A DNA stretch of 64,000 nt. Origin: Photorhabdus sp. CRCIA-P01. Lineage in GTDB: Bacteria; Pseudomonadota; Gammaproteobacteria; Enterobacterales; Enterobacteriaceae. This document shows positions 36,002 to 45,529 of the stretch, piece after piece; the first letter of the stretch is position 1, and each line of letters opens with the position of its first letter. The notes under the pieces were generated by a model. The model did not search any database and was not told the DNA's origin. It saw only the letters and a program-made list of their open reading frames with translations. Made by a program: the position numbers and the translations under genes. Location: assembly GCF_003545805.1 (NCBI RefSeq), contig NZ_NMQR01000018.1, forward strand, positions 20,823 through 84,822. The letters run 5' to 3'.

Positions 36002-36598
36002 TTTTTAAAACCTCCAATTAAAATTAACAATTATATACTAGATCATAAAAATTTTTTTCACATTCTTATTTTTATATATGACTCAATAATAAACATAATA
36101 TTTCGACATTATTTTTAAAATTTCTATAAATAGGGAGAATATAGATGAACAGCGTGGTTTTACTTCAATGAAATTATTTTTTCTGGTATTTTTCCTTCAA
36201 TGAAAAAGACTGCGTTGACCATTCAGGAAATATATGACTGTGATGTTCTACATATTCCATGGAACGAGTTTAAAGTTGGAAAAAATTAGTCGTGAGAATA
36301 TTTTTAAAGCATCTTCTTACTATAAAAAAGGGTGATAATAGTCAATTTCGTAACAGAGCACCAAGTAACCCGCGCTTCCGGAATTAAGCTAGGGAGAATT
36401 GGTTTAAATGCCATCAATTGAGCTAGGTCTTAATCCAGGTTTATAATGAGTAATGCTAGTTATTCGCGTTCTAAACCTGTGAGTGACAAAATAGTCGGCT
36501 ACCCGAACAATATTTCTTATACCCATCATGGGTATTGGTGTTGATGGTGGGTATGATGGGTGCTATCATTCTCTTGGTTTTGATTAAAGAGAGGGATA
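36002..36598. other. AT-rich non-coding region between the 157-residue gene and the second hicAB
   Basis: About 600 bases without a convincing gene. Two short frames look protein-like: 36200-36289 (29 codons, starting MKKTALTIQEIYDCDVLH) and a stretch ending at 36421 (VTEHQVTRASGIKLGRIGLN). Neither has a good ribosome site, and they may be remnants of mobile elements, which would suit the IS982 remnants on either side. The last ~80 bases hold the hicAB promoter. Confidence 0.4.
36519..36565 (+). promoter_or_regulatory. Operator of the second hicAB locus
   Basis: ATACCCAT-C-ATGGGTAT at 36519-36535 is a perfect 17-base palindrome. A further half-site-rich stretch (GGTGGGTATGATGGGT) follows within 30 bases. 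It lies 64 bases upstream of hicA, as expected for binding by the ribbon-helix-helix domain of HicB. Confidence 0.65.
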
Positions 36599-36781
36599 AT
36601 GTCTAGCGATGAACTAATAAAGCAAATCAAAGCGGTTGGCTGGAATTTTGTGCGAGCCAATGGTTCGCATCATGTTTTCGATAAATCAGGGGAACCCAGC
36701 CCGATAGTAATTCCGCATCCGCGCAAAGATTTGGCGGTCGGGACGCTCAATAAAATACTTAAACAAGCAGGACTGAAATAA
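36599..36781 (+). CDS. hicA: HicA-family mRNA interferase toxin (second HicAB locus)
   Basis: The protein has 60 residues, standard HicA size: MSSDELIKQIKAVGWNFVR, the catalytic His in RANGSHHVFDKSG, then IPHPRKDLAVGTLNKILKQA. GAGAGGGATA precedes the ATG. It cleaves mRNA unless bound by HicB. It is divergent enough from the first HicA (34720) that cross-neutralisation is unlikely. Confidence 0.93.
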   Translation: MSSDELIKQIKAVGWNFVRANGSHHVFDKSGEPSPIVIPHPRKDLAVGTLNKILKQAGLK

Positions 36782-36832
36782 CTTAATTAAGCGGTTGAAA
36801 GGCCGCTCTTTAATCAAAGAGAAGGTGTAAGC

Positions 36833-37240
36833 ATGAGATATCCTATTTATTTACATCAGGCTGACGACGGATCGTTTTCCGGTTTTGTGCCAGACGTGAT
36901 CGGATGTTACTTTGCTGGCGATACCATTGACGACGCTATTAGCGATGCTCAAAACGCATTAGATACTTATTTTGAATACATGAGCGAAAAGGGTGAGGCT
37001 CCAGTACAAGCCAGAACTGTTGCTGACCATCTAAGCAATGAAGATTGCACCGGCGGCAGTTGGGCTTATGTTGACATGGATTTAACTAAATACGATGGAA
37101 AAGCCATCAAGCTAAACATTACTATGCCCCAACTTTTGTTGGGTAGAATTGATGAATACGTGAACTCACATCGTGAGTATCATAGCCGCAGCGGATTCTT
37201 GGCTGAATTGGCTCGGCGTGAGCTGTCGAAACACTCGTAA
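36833..37240 (+). CDS. hicB: HicB-family antitoxin (second HicAB locus)
   Basis: The protein has 135 residues with the HicB N-domain (GSFSGFVPDVIGCYFAGDTI, then DDAISDAQNALDTYFEYM) and a C-terminal ribbon-helix-helix (KLNITMPQLLLGRIDEYVNS). GAGAAGGTG lies before the ATG. It forms an operon with hicA and is followed by a good terminator. Confidence 0.93.
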   Translation: MRYPIYLHQADDGSFSGFVPDVIGCYFAGDTIDDAISDAQNALDTYFEYMSEKGEAPVQARTVADHLSNEDCTGGSWAYVDMDLTKYDGKAIKLNITMPQLLLGRIDEYVNSHREYHSRSGFLAELARRELSKHS

Positions 37241-37269
37241 GATAATCCCTCTATCAAAACCATGAAAAG

Positions 37270-37295
37270 CCCGCTAACAGCGGGTTTTTTCTTTT
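37270..37295 (+). terminator. Rho-independent terminator of the second hicAB operon
   Basis: CCCGCT-AAC-AGCGGG is followed directly by TTTTTTCTTTT, a canonical intrinsic terminator 30 bases after the hicB stop. Confidence 0.92.
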
Positions 37296-37324
37296 AAGAA
37301 TACCAAAGTGACATGACTAACTTC

Positions 37325-37495
37325 AATTAACTGTTGATGCCAGAGAGGAATAAATTGTTGGCAAAAGTCATCGACGCCGCAGTAAAGTTCTTCTAAATTA
37401 GATATGCCTGAGGATCTCCACGATTTTGTTTTATCTAGCAAAAACTTTGATCGTGCCTCAGGCACTGAGTCCCCTTCTTAAGCAAACCTCAGGTT
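37325..37495 (-). mobile_element. IS982-family remnant, copy 2
   Basis: These 171 bases are nearly identical to 35364-35534 (only a handful of differences, for example in the stretch before GCAAAAACTTTGATCGTGCC). They carry the transposase start region (NLEELYCGVDDFCQQFIPLW) and the same outer end, in the same orientation. The copy is shorter than copy 1 and breaks off after HQQLIE. Together the two bracket about 1.8 kb containing the 157-residue gene and the second hicAB. Confidence 0.8.
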
Positions 37496-37515
37496 AAATA
37501 ATAAGTTAGTGAAAG

Positions 37516-38310
37516 TTAAACAGCAGGTAAATTACGTCCATAATAGATTTCTTGTATCTCTTTTTTCAAGAGATGGGTAATTTCCAGCTTTTCAGCTTCA
37601 CTGAGTTGCTCTGGTGTGGCATTAAATAGGTAATCATTCAGGTCAAATCTTTTCAGCATCATTTTTGTATGAAATAGATTTTCTTGATAAATATTAACAT
37701 CCATCATGTAATACTGTGATTGCACTTCTTCGGTCATATAATTCTGAATAGAACTGATTTCATGATCGATATAGTGTTTCATGCCATTCACATCTCTGGT
37801 GAAACCACGGACGCGGTAATCCATCGTGACAATATCTGATTCTAATTCGTGGATCAGATAGTTCAGTGCTTTGAGAGGTGAAATAACACCGCAGGTTGAT
37901 ACTTCAATATCAGCCCGGAAAGTGCATATGCCGCCGCCCGGATGGCTTTCTGGATAAGTGTGAACGCAAATATGGCTCTTATCCAAATGAGCAACGACGG
38001 AATCGGGTAACGGACCTGGATTTTCAGTATTGTCTACATCCTTGGGGTCCATCGGCTCTTCGCTGACGAGTATGGTAACGCTCGCCCCTTGTGGCTCATA
38101 GTCCTGGCGGGCGATATTCAAAATATTTGCACCAATGATCGAACATGTTTCGCTAAGAATTTCCGTTAAACGGTTAGCGTTATATTGTTCGTCAATATAA
38201 GCGATATAACTATCCCGATCAGCTTGGCTTTTTGCATAACAGATATCGTAAATACAAAAACTCAGGCTTTTTGTCAGGTTATTAAAGCCGTGCAATTTCA
38301 GCTTGTGCAA
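37516..38310 (-). CDS. speD: S-adenosylmethionine decarboxylase proenzyme
   Basis: The protein has 264 residues, matching E. coli SpeD. The self-cleavage site that makes the pyruvoyl cofactor is the [17 protein letters not shown] region. It converts AdoMet to decarboxylated AdoMet, the aminopropyl donor for spermidine synthesis by SpeE. It lies 28 bases after speE in the same operon, in the usual order. Confidence 0.96.
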   Translation of the reverse strand: MHKLKLHGFNNLTKSLSFCIYDICYAKSQADRDSYIAYIDEQYNANRLTEILSETCSIIGANILNIARQDYEPQGASVTILVSEEPMDPKDVDNTENPGPLPDSVVAHLDKSHICVHTYPESHPGGGICTFRADIEVSTCGVISPLKALNYLIHELESDIVTMDYRVRGFTRDVNGMKHYIDHEISSIQNYMTEEVQSQYYMMDVNIYQENLFHTKMMLKRFDLNDYLFNATPEQLSEAEKLEITHLLKKEIQEIYYGRNLPAV

Positions 38311-38338
38311 TTTATTTCACCTCCTGGCTAATGGGTGA

Positions 38339-39202
38339 TTATGGGTTCTCAGATAGTGCATCCAGCAGATATTGTGGTAAAGCAAAGCTACCTACATGAA
38401 CGGCTGGATTGTAGTAACGGCAGGTAAAACTTGTGTTGTCAAAGCGCTGTTGCAATATTGCCAGATCCATATGGCGTAGTGCCGGGTTCTGGCTCGCCCA
38501 GGCAAAGGTCATTATTCCGCCGTAATAGGTTGGAATAGCAGCCTGATAGAAACTGCTGTCGGCAAAATAGTTGCTCAATTTTTTATGGCTGGTTACCGCT
38601 TCATCCTGTTGTAGAAAACAGACGCCATTCTGGGCAACAAAAATGCCACCTTCATTTAGACAACGTTGGCAACCTTGATAGAATTCAGATGTGAATAATC
38701 CTTCACCAGGTCCGATCGGGTCCGTGCAGTCGGAGATAATGACATCGAATTTCTGATCGGTGGTATTAACGAAATTAACACCATCGTCAATGATCAGATT
38801 GAAGCGTAGATCATCATAAGCACCGGCATTATGGTTAGGCAGATACTGACGGCAGAATTCAACTACGCCAGCATCGATTTCAACCATAGTGATGTTTTCG
38901 AGGTATTGATGACGGCGGACTTCGCGCAGCATACCGCCATCACCACCGCCGATAATCAGTACTCGTTTAGCGTTCCCGTGGGCGAACAAAGGAACATGAG
39001 CCATCATTTCGTGGTAGATAAATTCATCACGTTCAGTCGTTTGTACTGTGCCATCCAGCGCCATGATGCGGCCTAACTCCGCATTTTCAAAGATAATCAA
39101 ATCCTGATGCTCAGTTTTATCGTGATAAAGCACTTTATCGACCGAAAAATACTGACCAAAATTGGCGTGAAGGGTTTCGTACCAAGTTTCTTTTTGTGAC
39201 AT
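38339..39202 (-). CDS. speE: Spermidine synthase
   Basis: The protein has 287 residues from the ATG at 39202 ([19 protein letters not shown]), aligned with the E. coli start and preceded by GAGGAAA; an upstream in-frame start is not supported. The decarboxylated-AdoMet pocket ([18 protein letters not shown]) and catalytic Asp region ([17 protein letters not shown]) are intact. It transfers an aminopropyl group to putrescine, yielding spermidine. Confidence 0.96.
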   Translation of the reverse strand: MSQKETWYETLHANFGQYFSVDKVLYHDKTEHQDLIIFENAELGRIMALDGTVQTTERDEFIYHEMMAHVPLFAHGNAKRVLIIGGGDGGMLREVRRHQYLENITMVEIDAGVVEFCRQYLPNHNAGAYDDLRFNLIIDDGVNFVNTTDQKFDVIISDCTDPIGPGEGLFTSEFYQGCQRCLNEGGIFVAQNGVCFLQQDEAVTSHKKLSNYFADSSFYQAAIPTYYGGIMTFAWASQNPALRHMDLAILQQRFDNTSFTCRYYNPAVHVGSFALPQYLLDALSENP

Positions 39203-39313
39203 GCCGCAGCTTTCCTCCACTGTGATGGCCGTGAAAATTGGGCTTACATAATAGCCAACAATCCTCACAGTTGCACGGTGAAATTTACCCCTAAAGGGGT
39301 ATGAGGGGCGGAA

Positions 39314-39661
39314 CTACTTCACGTAGGCAAATAAGCTCAACGAATCTCTGGCGAGGGCATGGCACTTTATCGCATTGGAGAGGTAAATACCTTTCAGATC
39401 CTGATAGCTTTCTTCATTGAGTCTATCCATCAATTGGCTGTTGTAATTGGTCAAATCCCACTTATTACGTTGAGCGAAATAGATAATGGCCCGCTTAATT
39501 TCCCGGTCAGGGATTTGGCTGTAACCACAGTCATATTTCAGATAGATAAACACCGCTGTCAGATCGGCCAGATCTTCAGCTTCATTTTCTGTCAGCGCTT
39601 TTGCGGGGTGGGAAAAACCGAAAAGAACCAGTATGTAAGTCAAGAGAGCTAATTTTCGCAT
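39314..39661 (-). CDS. yacC: YacC family protein (pilotin-like)
   Basis: The protein has 115 residues from the ATG at 39661. A signal peptide (MRKLALLTYILVLFGFSH, ending ...AKA) precedes a small helical domain with two cysteines (KYDCGYSQIPDREI and NAIKCHALA) that can form a disulfide. It matches E. coli YacC in size and in position upstream of speE. YacC resembles GspS/pilotin proteins, but its role is unproven. Confidence 0.85.
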   Translation of the reverse strand: MRKLALLTYILVLFGFSHPAKALTENEAEDLADLTAVFIYLKYDCGYSQIPDREIKRAIIYFAQRNKWDLTNYNSQLMDRLNEESYQDLKGIYLSNAIKCHALARDSLSLFAYVK

Positions 39662-39776
39662 TTGTATTATTATAATCAATCAATGTCATATTACGTTAAC
39701 ATATTAATATCTTTGTCCGGAAAAATATATTTTTTTAAATTACTGTAAAGATCGATTTAAATCACATTCCCATCGC

Positions 39777-39807
39777 TTGACCTTCCTGTAAGGGTAGCCC
39801 TTACGTT
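39777..39807 (+). promoter_or_regulatory. CueR-type copper-responsive promoter of cueO
   Basis: A -35-like TTGACC (39777-39782) and a -10-like TACGTT (39802-39807) are separated by 19 bases, the long spacer typical of MerR-family activators. The spacer holds a dyad, GTAAGGG-TAG-CCCTTAC, and the TTGACCTTCC start is that of CueR-controlled promoters. It lies about 60 bases before cueO. Confidence 0.7.
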
Positions 39808-39867
39808 TCCTTTATGAGATGTTTTTTTGTTGTCTATTTTTTGGGTTGATTTAACCAGGAGGTGAAT

Positions 39868-41412
39868 ATGCAACGACGTGATTTTATCAGATTAAGTGCC
39901 GTTATGGGTGTATCCAGTATGTTGCCTGCATGGAGTCGTTTCTCCTTTGCTGAATCTTATCCGGTATTACCTATCCCTCCACAACTAGAGCCAGATGCGA
40001 CAGGTAAAATCGCTATTGAAATCAAAGCGGGAAAATCCAGTTTTAAAGTAGGAACGGTGACTAAAACTTGGGGTTACAACGGTGATTTACTAGGTCCGGC
40101 ACTGAAATTGATTTCAGGTAAACCTGTCACTATTGATATTCGTAATCATCTACCAGAAGAGACCACGGTTCATTGGCATGGCTTGGAAATTACTGGCGAA
40201 GCCGATGGTGGCCCGCATGCGATGATTACGCCAGGAGGGAACCGGACGGTCAGTTTTACGCCTGAACAACCGGAAGCGACTTGTTGGTTCCATCCGCATA
40301 CGCATGGCAAGACGGGTTATCAGGTTGCAATGGGGCTTGGTGGATTAGTACTGATTGAAGATAAGAACAGTATTAATACAGGTTTACCAAACCAATGGGG
40401 TGTGGATGATATTCCGGTGATGTTGCAGGATAAACGCTTGAATAACGCTGGTCAGATTGATTATCAACTGGATGTAATGAGTGCTGCTGTTGGTTGGTTT
40501 GGCGATATGATGCTGACTAACGGTGTTATTTTGCCCCAACATACTGCACCGCGCGGCTGGTTACGTCTGCGTTTACTAAATGGCTGTAATGCTCGTAGCC
40601 TTAATATTGCGACCAGTGATGGCCGTCAATTGTATGTTATTGCCAGTGATGGTGGTTTATTAGCGGAACCGGTTGCGGTTAATGAGTTATCGATTCTGGC
40701 GGGAGAACGTTTTGAGGTAGTAATAGATGCTTCGGATGGCAAATCTTTCGATCTGGTGACGTTGCCTGTGGTTCAGATAGGAATGACATTACCGCCGTTC
40801 GATCAACCACTGCCGGTTTTACGTATTCAGCCTCAGCTTTTTTCTAGCCGCACAATACTGTCGGAACAGCTTGCCACGCTTCCTGCATTGCCTTCTTTTA
40901 GTGGTTTGAATCGGCGTCGTTTACATCTGGCGATGGATAGTCGTCTGGATATGCAGGGAATGATGTTGCTGTCTGAGCGCTACGGTGAGCGAGCTATGGC
41001 GGGTATGGTCATGGATCATGGGAATATGAACCACGGAGATATGCATCATGGTGGTGAATTAAATTTCCATCATGCGAACACCATTAATGGACAGGCTTTC
41101 TCCATAACAGAACCTGCTTTTGATGTGAAACAGGGGCAGTATGAGCGTTGGGTGATTTCGGGAGTTGGCGACATGATGTTGCATCCGTTCCATATTCACG
41201 GCACTCGTTTTCGCATTTTGAGTGAAAATGGCCGCAAACCTGCCACTCACCGCAGTGGTTGGAAAGACATTGTTCATGTGGAAGGTAAAGAGAGTGAAGT
41301 GTTGGTTCAGTTCAATCATACGGCGGGAGCTAAACATCCATTTATGGCGCATTGTCATCTGCTGGAGCATGAGGATACCGGGATGATGCTGGGTTTTACT
41401 GTTAGTAAATAA
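39868..41412 (+). CDS. cueO: Multicopper oxidase CueO
   Basis: The protein has 514 residues from the ATG at 39868, which has AGGAGG 5 bases upstream (a GTG overlapping the ribosome site is rejected). A Tat signal begins [14 protein letters not shown]. Copper ligands are seen in [40 protein letters not shown] and [15 protein letters not shown]. The Met/His-rich insert is short ([17 protein letters not shown]). It oxidises Cu(I) in the periplasm for copper tolerance. E. coli has gcd next; here a Panacea gene occupies that place. Confidence 0.96.
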   Translation: MQRRDFIRLSAVMGVSSMLPAWSRFSFAESYPVLPIPPQLEPDATGKIAIEIKAGKSSFKVGTVTKTWGYNGDLLGPALKLISGKPVTIDIRNHLPEETTVHWHGLEITGEADGGPHAMITPGGNRTVSFTPEQPEATCWFHPHTHGKTGYQVAMGLGGLVLIEDKNSINTGLPNQWGVDDIPVMLQDKRLNNAGQIDYQLDVMSAAVGWFGDMMLTNGVILPQHTAPRGWLRLRLLNGCNARSLNIATSDGRQLYVIASDGGLLAEPVAVNELSILAGERFEVVIDASDGKSFDLVTLPVVQIGMTLPPFDQPLPVLRIQPQLFSSRTILSEQLATLPALPSFSGLNRRRLHLAMDSRLDMQGMMLLSERYGERAMAGMVMDHGNMNHGDMHHGGELNFHHANTINGQAFSITEPAFDVKQGQYERWVISGVGDMMLHPFHIHGTRFRILSENGRKPATHRSGWKDIVHVEGKESEVLVQFNHTAGAKHPFMAHCHLLEHEDTGMMLGFTVSK

Positions 41413-41577
41413 TCTTGCTCACATTGCCTCTGATTTTGTTTTATTGTGTTTTTTAGGCCATGGTGGTGGTCGGCATCATATAGAACACCACAAAGCGTTG
41501 TACAGTGATTGCTGTAGGCACTAACATAGACGCAGATTTTTGAGTGTTATTTGTCCTGTTTAAATGAAGGTGTTGAG

Positions 41578-42225
41578 ATGCTTAATGTAAGGTTTGACTC
41601 AGAAAAGGCTGTAGAGGCTATTCTGTATGTTGCCTCTGTAGCGCCAATCCCTGATATTTATCATGTGGGTAAAATTCTGTATTTTGCTGACAGGCTCCAT
41701 TTAGAACATTATGGACGGCTTATTACCGGTGATAATTATCTTGCGATGAAAGATGGGCCTGTCGCAGAAAATGCTTATGACATTATAAAGATAGCCAGAG
41801 GTGATGGACGTTTTATCCCGAATGGGTGTGACATTGATGTTATTCGGTCATCTCTGTCAGTAGACGGCAGTAATGGAAATCATCAAGTACGTGCTTTACG
41901 TAATTTCGATGAAGATGTATTCAGTGATTCAGATATTGATTGCATAAATGAAGCAATTGAGAAGTATGGGAATCTTTCTTTTAAAGAAATACGTGATATC
42001 AGTCACGATAGTGTTTGGATGGCCGCTGACCAGAATGGTGAGATTCCATTGGAAGTGATAGCGGCCAGTTGCAAAGATGGTGACAAATTAGTTGCTCATG
42101 CGGCATTTAATATTAGCGATATTAAGGGAAGGATTAGCACTGATTATCATAATATTGTTAAGGGTAAAGTCGCTGATTATTGTTGCGTGAAGTTTATAAG
42201 GCGGTTAAGTGTTCCCCAACAATGA
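41578..42225 (+). CDS. Panacea (DUF4065/SocA-like) domain protein, putative antitoxin
   Basis: The protein has 215 residues from the ATG at 41578 (GAAGGTG upstream). The Panacea/SocA pattern is present: AVEAILYVASVAP, HVGKILYFADRLHLEHYGRL and GDNYLAMKDGPVAENAYDII. Panacea proteins serve as antitoxins to varied toxins, and SocA is a proteolysis adaptor. No toxin gene lies beside it: cueO is upstream, and downstream there is only a ~290-base non-coding stretch. It may be a solitary antitoxin, or its partner may have been lost. Confidence 0.8.
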   Translation: MLNVRFDSEKAVEAILYVASVAPIPDIYHVGKILYFADRLHLEHYGRLITGDNYLAMKDGPVAENAYDIIKIARGDGRFIPNGCDIDVIRSSLSVDGSNGNHQVRALRNFDEDVFSDSDIDCINEAIEKYGNLSFKEIRDISHDSVWMAADQNGEIPLEVIAASCKDGDKLVAHAAFNISDIKGRISTDYHNIVKGKVADYCCVKFIRRLSVPQQ

Positions 42226-42517
42226 AACGTGGTCAGAAGCGCAACATATTGGTATCGTTAGAGCAATTTCTCGGTTAATGGTGAGCTATATTACTGAATA
42301 ATAGTTTTGGTGTATGATCTATAGATTGGTTTCTCTTCTAAATACTATAAACATCCTTATCTTATGCCATACTTGCCTTTAGATATCCTAGGGAAAAGGA
42401 ATTATTCAATAATATTGATTGCTAGAAGAATGTCGTATTAATTGGCATATCAACTGGTTATAATATTTTATTGATTTTCATATATTTATTCATTAAAAAC
42501 AATTGGTTAACTTTATA
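42226..42517. other. Intergenic region between the Panacea gene and hpt
   Basis: An AT-rich stretch of about 290 bases. A short frame immediately after the antitoxin (ETWSEAQHIGIVRAISRLMV, ending at a TAA near 42300) looks protein-like and may be a remnant of a lost partner gene. The last 100 bases should carry the hpt promoter. Confidence 0.35.
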
Positions 42518-43054
42518 ATGAAACACACTGTAGAAGTTATGATCTCCGAACAGGAGGTTAAACAACGTATTGCTGAACTGGGAAAACAGATTACTGAACA
42601 CTATCGTGAAGGCGGTAGTGAGCTGGTGTTGGTCGGATTACTGAGAGGTTCATTTATTTTTATGGCTGATTTATGCCGTGAAATTCAGATTCCTCATGAA
42701 GTCGATTTTATGACGGCTTCCAGTTACGGTAGCGGTATGAATTCCACCCGCGATGTGAAAATCCTTAAAGATCTGGACGAGGATATTCGCGGTAAGCATG
42801 TACTGATTGTGGAAGATATTATTGATTCAGGTAATACCCTGAATAAAGTGCGTGAAATTTTGGCGCTGCGTGAGCCAAAATCACTGGCAATTTGTACCTT
42901 GCTGGATAAACCTTCCCGCCGTGAAGTTAATGTTCCGGTTGAGTGGATTGGTTACTCAATTGAGGATAAATTTGTGGTGGGTTATGGTATCGATTATGCG
43001 CAACTTTACCGTCATCTGCCTTATATTGGCCATGTGACTTTGCTAGAAGAGTAA
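42518..43054 (+). CDS. hpt: Hypoxanthine phosphoribosyltransferase
   Basis: The protein has 178 residues from the ATG at 42518 ([14 protein letters not shown]), equal to the E. coli start; a TTG upstream is not needed. The PRPP-binding motif is [14 protein letters not shown], and [15 protein letters not shown] and [11 protein letters not shown] are also intact. It salvages hypoxanthine to IMP. A clear terminator follows. Confidence 0.96.
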   Translation: MKHTVEVMISEQEVKQRIAELGKQITEHYREGGSELVLVGLLRGSFIFMADLCREIQIPHEVDFMTASSYGSGMNSTRDVKILKDLDEDIRGKHVLIVEDIIDSGNTLNKVREILALREPKSLAICTLLDKPSRREVNVPVEWIGYSIEDKFVVGYGIDYAQLYRHLPYIGHVTLLEE

Positions 43055-43070
43055 TTTTTATCGCATTTGA

Positions 43071-43098
43071 AAACGGCAACTTTTGGGTTGCCGTTTTT
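43071..43098 (+). terminator. Rho-independent terminator of hpt
   Basis: AAACGGCAAC and GTTGCCGTTT form a perfect 10-base-pair stem with a 6-base loop, followed by T residues, 16 bases after the hpt stop. Confidence 0.9.
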
Positions 43099-43164
43099 GG
43101 CTTTGTGATTCAGGCATGGTGTGTAGTGTTGCGGTTGGCTAAATAAAGCCTCCTTATTACGCTA

Positions 43165-43443
43165 TCAGGGGTGAGCTAGTATTGGTTTTATTTCTGGTCT
43201 TTTGTGATGTGAGGCAATCCACAGTTCATACTGAGATTGCATTCCTGTCCACATTTCGGCACGGGTACCTAATGCAGCTTCCAGTCGCAGGGCCATATCA
43301 GCAGATATTCCTGCATTGCCGTTTAATATGCGGGATAGTGCAGCTCTGGTTATACCGAGAGCCTTTGCTGCCTCTGTGACAGATATGTCACCAAGATATT
43401 CACGCAAAACTAGACCTGGGTGTGCTGGTTTATGCATTTTCAT
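43165..43443 (-). CDS. higA: HigA-family antitoxin
   Basis: The protein has 92 residues and typical HigA sequence: [20 protein letters not shown], then [20 protein letters not shown] and [15 protein letters not shown], an XRE helix-turn-helix. It binds HigB and represses the operon. It lies 10 bases after higB in the toxin-first order of hig loci, with GAGGG 7 bases before the ATG. Confidence 0.94.
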   Translation of the reverse strand: MKMHKPAHPGLVLREYLGDISVTEAAKALGITRAALSRILNGNAGISADMALRLEAALGTRAEMWTGMQSQYELWIASHHKRPEIKPILAHP

Positions 43444-43453
43444 TTTATTGCCC

Positions 43454-43735
43454 TCAGTGATAATCTTGATAATTAACGAGAATTATATCTTCGCCCTCAA
43501 ATCTAAATGTTAAACGCCAATTACCGTTAACAGATATTGCCCAGTGACCGTTAAGATTTGCTCCTTTTAGTGGATGAAGTTTCCAGCTAGGGGCATTCAT
43601 ATCTTCTGGTTTTTTAGCCATATTCAATGCAGTTAGCTGGATTTGCAGCTTTAGGGCATGTTTAGGCTGAATGCCAGCGGTAGAACCAGTTTTGAAAAAT
43701 TTTTCCAATCCTTTGTGTTTGAAGCTTTTAATCAT
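43454..43735 (-). CDS. higB: HigB-family toxin (RelE superfamily mRNA interferase)
   Basis: The protein has 93 residues: [39 protein letters not shown] and [20 protein letters not shown], ending YQDYH, the full HigB fold with the conserved basic and aromatic residues. It cleaves translated mRNA at the ribosome. A TATACTGTATAT-type repeat just upstream may be part of the operator. The pair is inserted between hpt and can. Confidence 0.94.
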   Translation of the reverse strand: MIKSFKHKGLEKFFKTGSTAGIQPKHALKLQIQLTALNMAKKPEDMNAPSWKLHPLKGANLNGHWAISVNGNWRLTFRFEGEDIILVNYQDYH

Positions 43736-44179
43736 ACTAGTCTCGTATACTGTATATGCACACTATGCGGAAGTTGTCATTGCATGTCAATAAATACATA
43801 TAATTTCTGTAATATTTAATTATTCAATGAATGATAATTAATGGATATTCAGGTTAATTATTCATTTTACATTATTGAGGATAAGTAATTTTTCGATTCT
43901 AGAAATAATTACAGAAATTGTCAAAAATATTCTGATTTACCTGATTAATTTAATGGATTAATTGTTGGATGTTTTATTTCTGCATAATAAAAGTTTTTAC
44001 TATTATACTTTAGCGTGTTAATTTAATCAAAAAGATACTGACTTTTACACTAATGAGCATTCTATTGTATAATCTTATAAAAATAAATTAAAAACCTATT
44101 ACATTGCTCTAAAAATGTGATGATAATAGTGTTATGTTTGTGTGTTTTTTATATCACTTATAGCATAAGTAGACTTGAA
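43736..44179. other. AT-rich intergenic region between higB and the DUF1778 gene
   Basis: About 440 bases with no supported gene. It holds divergent promoters for higBA (left) and the DUF1778 gene (right). Its composition is among the most AT-rich in the window, in keeping with acquired DNA. Confidence 0.5.
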
Positions 44180-44458
44180 ATGAACGTAATTAGTGAGAGC
44201 CGTAAAAATAAGACACTCAACTTGGGGATTAGGCAGGAGGATCGGGATTTAATAAATAGAGCAGCAAAAGTGAAGGGGAAAACCGTTACTGAATATATCT
44301 TTGATACAATCAAGAGTGATGCTGAAAATACTTTATTGGGGCATTTCTTTATGGTTGTTTCTCCAGAAATTTTTAATGCTTTTATTGCTAAACTTGATGT
44401 TCCGGCTGTTCCAAATGAACGTCTTATCCAAACAGCGAATATGAAAAAACCGTGGTGA
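44180..44458 (+). CDS. DUF1778/TacA-family antitoxin, apparently orphan
   Basis: The protein has 92 residues from the ATG at 44180; an upstream in-frame start would add a non-family hydrophobic stretch. The ribbon-helix-helix is NKTLNLGIRQEDRDLINRAA and KVKGKTVTEYIFDTI. The tail (MVVSPEIFNAFIAKLDVP) is the toxin-binding segment of TacA proteins. The GNAT acetyltransferase toxin that normally follows is missing: after the stop there are only a six-codon frame and a short out-of-frame stretch (NNPLIDDGLSIRRS). Confidence 0.8.
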   Translation: MNVISESRKNKTLNLGIRQEDRDLINRAAKVKGKTVTEYIFDTIKSDAENTLLGHFFMVVSPEIFNAFIAKLDVPAVPNERLIQTANMKKPW

Positions 44459-44688
44459 TAAAATGATTAATTACCAACCTTAAATAATCCTTTAATCGAT
44501 GATGGTTTATCTATTCGTAGATCTTAATTTACCGATGGATATAACTAAATTTATACTTATTTTTCAGATTGTTTTCTCTTTATTACCATATATATAAACT
44601 TGAAAAATAAAAATAGCTATTAATTACACTATAGAAAAGGTTAAATATAACCTTTTCCACAGCGTATTTTATCAGTAGCTTGGAAAAC

Positions 44689-45342
44689 TTACTTCTTATT
44701 CGTCAATTTAGATACAGTTTGACGATAAGCAAGTTCCAGCTTTTCACGGCTATCAGCCGTCACTTCAAGATCTTGCAATTGACCATTATGAATACCGTAA
44801 ACCCAGCCGTGGATCATCACTTTCTGTCCCCGTTTCCATGCGGCTTGCATAATAGTTGAGTGACCAAGGTTATACACTTGCTCAACAACGTTGATTTCGC
44901 ACAGACGGTTCAGGCGTTCATTAGGCGGTAATTCACCTAGCATAGAACTGTGTTTATACCAGAGATCGCGGATATGCAGCAGCCAGTTGTTAATCAATCC
45001 CAGTTCGGTGCCATCAATTGCGGCTTCGATACCACCGCAACCGTAGTGTCCGCAGATAATGATATGTTCAACTTCCAGTACATCTATTGCATATTGAATA
45101 ACTGAAAGACAATTTAAGTCAGTATGAATAACCAGGTTTGCAACATTTCTGTGAACAAATAAGTCACCGGGGGCGGCATCAATTAGTTTTTCTGCGGGTA
45201 CCCGGCTGTCTGAACAACCAATCCATAAGAATCGAGGTTTTTGTGCTTTTGCTAATTCTTTGAAAAAATTTGGGTTTTCTTCGTTAACCGATTCTGACCA
45301 CTGCTTGTTATTGGCAAGCAGCTCTTCTATTTTTTTCATCAT
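44689..45342 (-). CDS. can: Beta-class carbonic anhydrase
   Basis: The protein has 217 residues, or 216 if the second Met is used as in E. coli. Zinc ligands Cys and Asp lie in [14 protein letters not shown], and His and Cys in [15 protein letters not shown]. It interconverts CO2 and bicarbonate to supply carboxylases. It is divergent from yadG with the promoters in the 187-base gap, as in E. coli. Confidence 0.96.
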   Translation of the reverse strand: MMKKIEELLANNKQWSESVNEENPNFFKELAKAQKPRFLWIGCSDSRVPAEKLIDAAPGDLFVHRNVANLVIHTDLNCLSVIQYAIDVLEVEHIIICGHYGCGGIEAAIDGTELGLINNWLLHIRDLWYKHSSMLGELPPNERLNRLCEINVVEQVYNLGHSTIMQAAWKRGQKVMIHGWVYGIHNGQLQDLEVTADSREKLELAYRQTVSKLTNKK

Positions 45343-45529
45343 GATTCATAGCCTGGTAGTGTTTCTTTAAGATAGAATCATATACAACATCAATTAAAAT
45401 TTTAATATTTTGTTGCTGTTTGTTTTTAATCTTTCTGCTGTTTTTGCAAAGAAAGTCAGGCAGAAAAGGAGCATTATGTTTTCATATTGCACGCAAAAGC
45501 GACCAGATAATAAAGGTGTTTTGTAATTT

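Noticed and set aside
37325..37495. CRISPR-like or structured repeat pair with 35364-35534
   Set aside because: The repeat encodes the N-terminus of an IS982 transposase and its terminal end, so it is a mobile-element remnant and not an array.
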